Origin: Asterias amurensis
Taxonomy: Eukaryota; Echinodermata; Asteroidea; Forcipulatida; Asteriidae
DNA length: 64,000 bases
Assembly: GCF_032118995.1 (NCBI RefSeq)
Contig: NC_092663.1
Location: 248,001-312,000 of the forward strand
Direction: 5' to 3'
Every line of letters begins with the position of its first letter. Position 1 is the first letter of the stretch. The notes under the pieces were generated by a model. The model saw only the letters and a list, made by a program, of their open reading frames with translations, had not been told where the DNA came from and did no database searches. Made by a program: the position numbers and the translations under genes. This document shows positions 60,630 to 64,000 of this stretch, piece by piece.

Positions 60630-63600
60630 CTCAAAGTCACTCAGGGAACAGACCACATATGTACACTATAGTTACCTCATTGCCAGTCAATATAATATTA
60701 AACGTGGTGTACATACATGTACATTCAATATTTTTTATTAGGCAAGTGACGGCCTTATTGATCTACTTGATTCTCAATACATGACACTCTATTGTCTCTA
60801 GCGTCTAGTTGTGTACATGTATAAACACTACCCATGCACACATGTCCATGTCAAGTATGTGCAGTTTAAACAAGTCTTGAAATGAAGGCTGTAGTAATTG
60901 TTAAGCACAGTGTAGTTACGAGGACGGTACACACATCCTTGATCCCAGTATATGTGAGAGTCAGTGGCAATTTTTAGCTTCCACAAGCTACCTGCGAATG
61001 TTGCATGAATGTGTATTCGCAGCTGTGATTGTTGCATGAACGGCATACTATGTGTTTGTAACAGCATGGAGGAAGAAATACAGCTAGGCAGCGCCTAACG
61101 ACTTGTCATCAAGTCTAAATTTCAACTTGAGTTTGAGCAGTATGGTAATTATACATGTAGCAATGATATCAACTTCTTGCCAATGAATTAACTGGACACA
61201 GATGTTATGAATATAATTCAGGTGCCCCTATGGCAATGGGTGTAACCTGATTACATTAACAGAATCCAAAATGGCAAGGGACCAAGGCTAGCTTGACTTA
61301 TGTGTCAGAGAGATTTCACAAAAGTGCATTCAATTGAAATGCAAAATTGCCAACATATGCAAGGAATATTAAAGTGTTGGACTCTTTTTACCCTGTGGAT
61401 ACAATACATGTAATAAACACTTCAGCTAGCCGCTGAACGATGTGCCCATGTTTTACTTGCCTGTTGTTGTATCACATGCATACAGTGATTTAGAAAATAT
61501 ATCAAGGGATGAGAATTTTCAGACTTTAATCTGAACTGAGAGTTGTTTTTTTAAGTCTGTACGTGTGATAATGGTAAACAGAAAATGATAGCACTGAGAA
61601 TGCGTTTCCAGTATGAGCTCCTTGTAATTTAGTACTCCAGAGGGGTTGGTTTCACTAAGAGTTAAGACTATAGTCTTATCTCCAGATATGATGAGTTACT
61701 TGTCCTAACTTTTGGACTAGCCTTTAGAGTTTAAAATATCTTGTCATTATTTTGTTTCAAAGTTTTTTAAAATAATTTAATAATTAGTGAATAGTTTGAA
61801 TCCCTAAATTAACGATCAGTTACACATTCAATTTGTCATCGGCCAGATATTTTCTTCTTTTTTTAATAAGCTCATGGTAGAAACATTGATTCCCATCACT
61901 CAGTACTTTCTCTGGGTTGTTTTATAATAAGGCCATGGCCAAATAGAATAAAATTACTGGACCTCTGGGACAATTTCTATCCCGAACAGAGCGCTATAAA
62001 AAAGACCTCTCCCCCTCACCTCACATGCCTGTTAAACAACTTAATTGAATTAGTATGCGGCTTTTTATGCACTTGTTAAGTTTGTTTTCTTACATGTACT
62101 TCTTTAAGATTGCCCCAAGGTTTTGCTGGGCTGCACCTATCTACAATATTTTTGACAATTTGTGCAAATTACCATGTACTTAGACCTTAGTGATGTGTTT
62201 TGAGGCATTGCATAGTGAGGTAATGTAGGTATCAATATTGATTTGGTTTGCAGTGACACCATGTGTGTAGGCCTGTCTACTTGCCAGGTAGAATCTATTC
62301 TTTAGAGAACTGTCTTTCTAAACATTCTACTACCCTGGAGTTGATTTATCAGATGTCCGAGAGACTTCTCAGTTCTGAACAAAACTGTCATGCTTTTAAC
62401 TGCTACTATAGCTTGAAGGATTGTAATTAGCTGCGCAACTGCCGAGTCATTTCTTAAATTGGTCTAAATGTTTTGACTTGCTTGCTCCAGTCATCATCAT
62501 CAGTAGACCTTAGTTTGTACGTATGTAGACTGAACCATGTAGGCCTACACGTATTTATACCTTATTACAATGTAGACGGAACTGTTACCTTTTCGGGATA
62601 ATGATATCCTCAAAGTCAATGTTTAATATTTTGAAAAAATCTGGAAAACCATGGTCCTTGCACCATGAAACATGATAGCTATTGATACTCTTTCTTAAAT
62701 GCATCTGATGTGTATGTTGCGTACAACCATTTTAAGTTAAAAAAAATAACAAAAATATTAACCGCATAATTTAAGAACTTAGTTTTAAGCAGAAATAAGG
62801 CTTGCATAATTGTGAAGAAAAAAAACGTATTAGACTTTCCTTTCTTCTTGTACATGTTTGTAGCTTGCTTGGTCAATTTGGAGTTTTTAACTGTTCTTAG
62901 TGTGAAATGAATTTTTACATTAAAAGACTATACTGTACGTACGAACCCCTACAATAAGCAACATTGTGCAAATGTTGCTTAAACTTATTTGGTAATATTT
63001 TGCGTTAGTGCTGGCTACTACCAGATGTATCATGCAGCATGCAATGAGCAAGGTTTACTATGGAATTTTATACTTCAAGTATAATCATAATATGTGAGAA
63101 AATATTATTTATGTTTTAAATATGATTATGATCACTTCATTACTGAGCCTTCTAAAATGAAATGGCTGAAGCACTGGAAAGCAAATTCCATCTGATATTT
63201 CTGAACCCTTTGTCCTTAAAAGATAATGGATTGTCCAGATGTTGAGGCCCCCTGCTAGGCCCCTAGGAGGGCAAATTAACATTGTTAGACCCTGGATCCC
63301 AAGCTTATCAGGACAGGCATTGGACAGGTAAGGAGGATGGCATGACCCTGCAGATAAAACCAATGTACTCAAGAAGCCACGTATCTAGAGGTTACACTGG
63401 GAATCAAACATACAGTACAAAATTCCACAGTTGGCTGTTCAAAATCTTAAAGGGATTGTTAAATTATTGGTTGAATACACGGTGTAAAGTGTGACAATCT
63501 AATTAAATGTTAACAATCAAAGTCAATTACTAGGATGAGAAAATTAGTAATTTTGCTCTTGGCTCAAAATGAGTTAACGGATTTGTACATGTACAACAAA

Positions 63601-64000
63601 TATGTAGGCTATCTATACATGTACATGAAGGCATACCCTGCTCTAACATCTTACGTATTTCTGCTTTTTCTGAATTTACTTAAAGCTAAGTTAATACTTG
63701 AGTGTGTGAGATGATCTGGGAATTTTTAGTCGAACCATGTAGATAGATTAATGGTACAATTGGTTGATGTGGTGCATGCTTGTGCCCAGTTGTTGCGCAT
63801 CTCTAAATTTTGACGCCATGGTTCACTTTGCATTCAAATTTGCATGAAGTAAGAACTGGTATTTAGGTTGAGGAATATGCCATTGTGTCCAGGGAAGGAC
63901 TGGTGGGTATGACGATGGTGCAGGCACCTGTCACACAGGCCAGTGGACTAGGGTGGAGGCACAACAAGTTTAACAGTTGATGTTCCTCAACAGTGACTTG
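60630..64000. other. Non-coding right end of the window
   Basis: AT-rich DNA with tgtacatgta-type runs and one end of the palindromic MITE family at about 61637-61735. Open frames are short and lack motifs. It could be intronic to the unidentified plus-strand gene or intergenic. Confidence 0.4.

Noticed and set aside
63282..63494. 70-codon plus-strand frame near the right edge
   Set aside because: No recognisable domain, no supporting splice sites, composition like the surrounding non-coding DNA.

Overview
The window is animal nuclear DNA: AT-rich, with long introns, GT-AG splice sites, SINEs, LINEs and many short inverted-repeat transposons (MITEs). The gene set (MIOS, PBLD, a cupin-8/JmjC dioxygenase, a cytosolic sulfotransferase, C2orf69) is metazoan. 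The density and style of the MITEs and tRNA-derived SINEs suggest a marine deuterostome, probably an echinoderm such as a sea star; that placement is inference. No bacterial, CRISPR or organellar features were seen. Most long open frames here are stop-free translations of tandem repeats.

Layout. 1-8701: 5' portion of MIOS (minus), eight coding exons traced; one intron (445-875) has the sequence signature of a minor-spliceosome AT-AC intron and another holds a 1.4 kb array of a 17-bp repeat. 8702-23150: repeats only, dominated by a ~9.5 kb array (11.9-21.4 kb) of a 16-bp monomer, bracketed by ~590-bp direct repeats. 23.1-23.5 kb: a leucine-rich-repeat fragment. 24291-30395: complete eight-exon PBLD (minus), with a LINE, a hAT-like MITE and a diverged minisatellite in its introns. 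32187-33275: intronless cupin-8/JmjC dioxygenase reading frame (plus), head-to-head with PBLD. 35762-42810: complete six-exon sulfotransferase (minus). 45616-48736: C2orf69 (minus), with a Penelope-like remnant in its intron. 49900-53367: 5' part of an unidentified plus-strand gene, one of whose introns appears to be made of a palindromic MITE. 53.4-64 kb: transposon remnants and non-coding DNA.

The genes do not form a pathway. MIOS belongs to the GATOR2 amino-acid sensing complex, PBLD is a PhzF-like isomerase-fold protein, the cupin protein is probably an Fe(II)/2-oxoglutarate oxygenase, the sulfotransferase uses PAPS, and C2orf69 is a mitochondrial hydrolase-like protein. Exon coordinates were deduced by hand from splice consensus, phase continuity and remembered family motifs, without database search.
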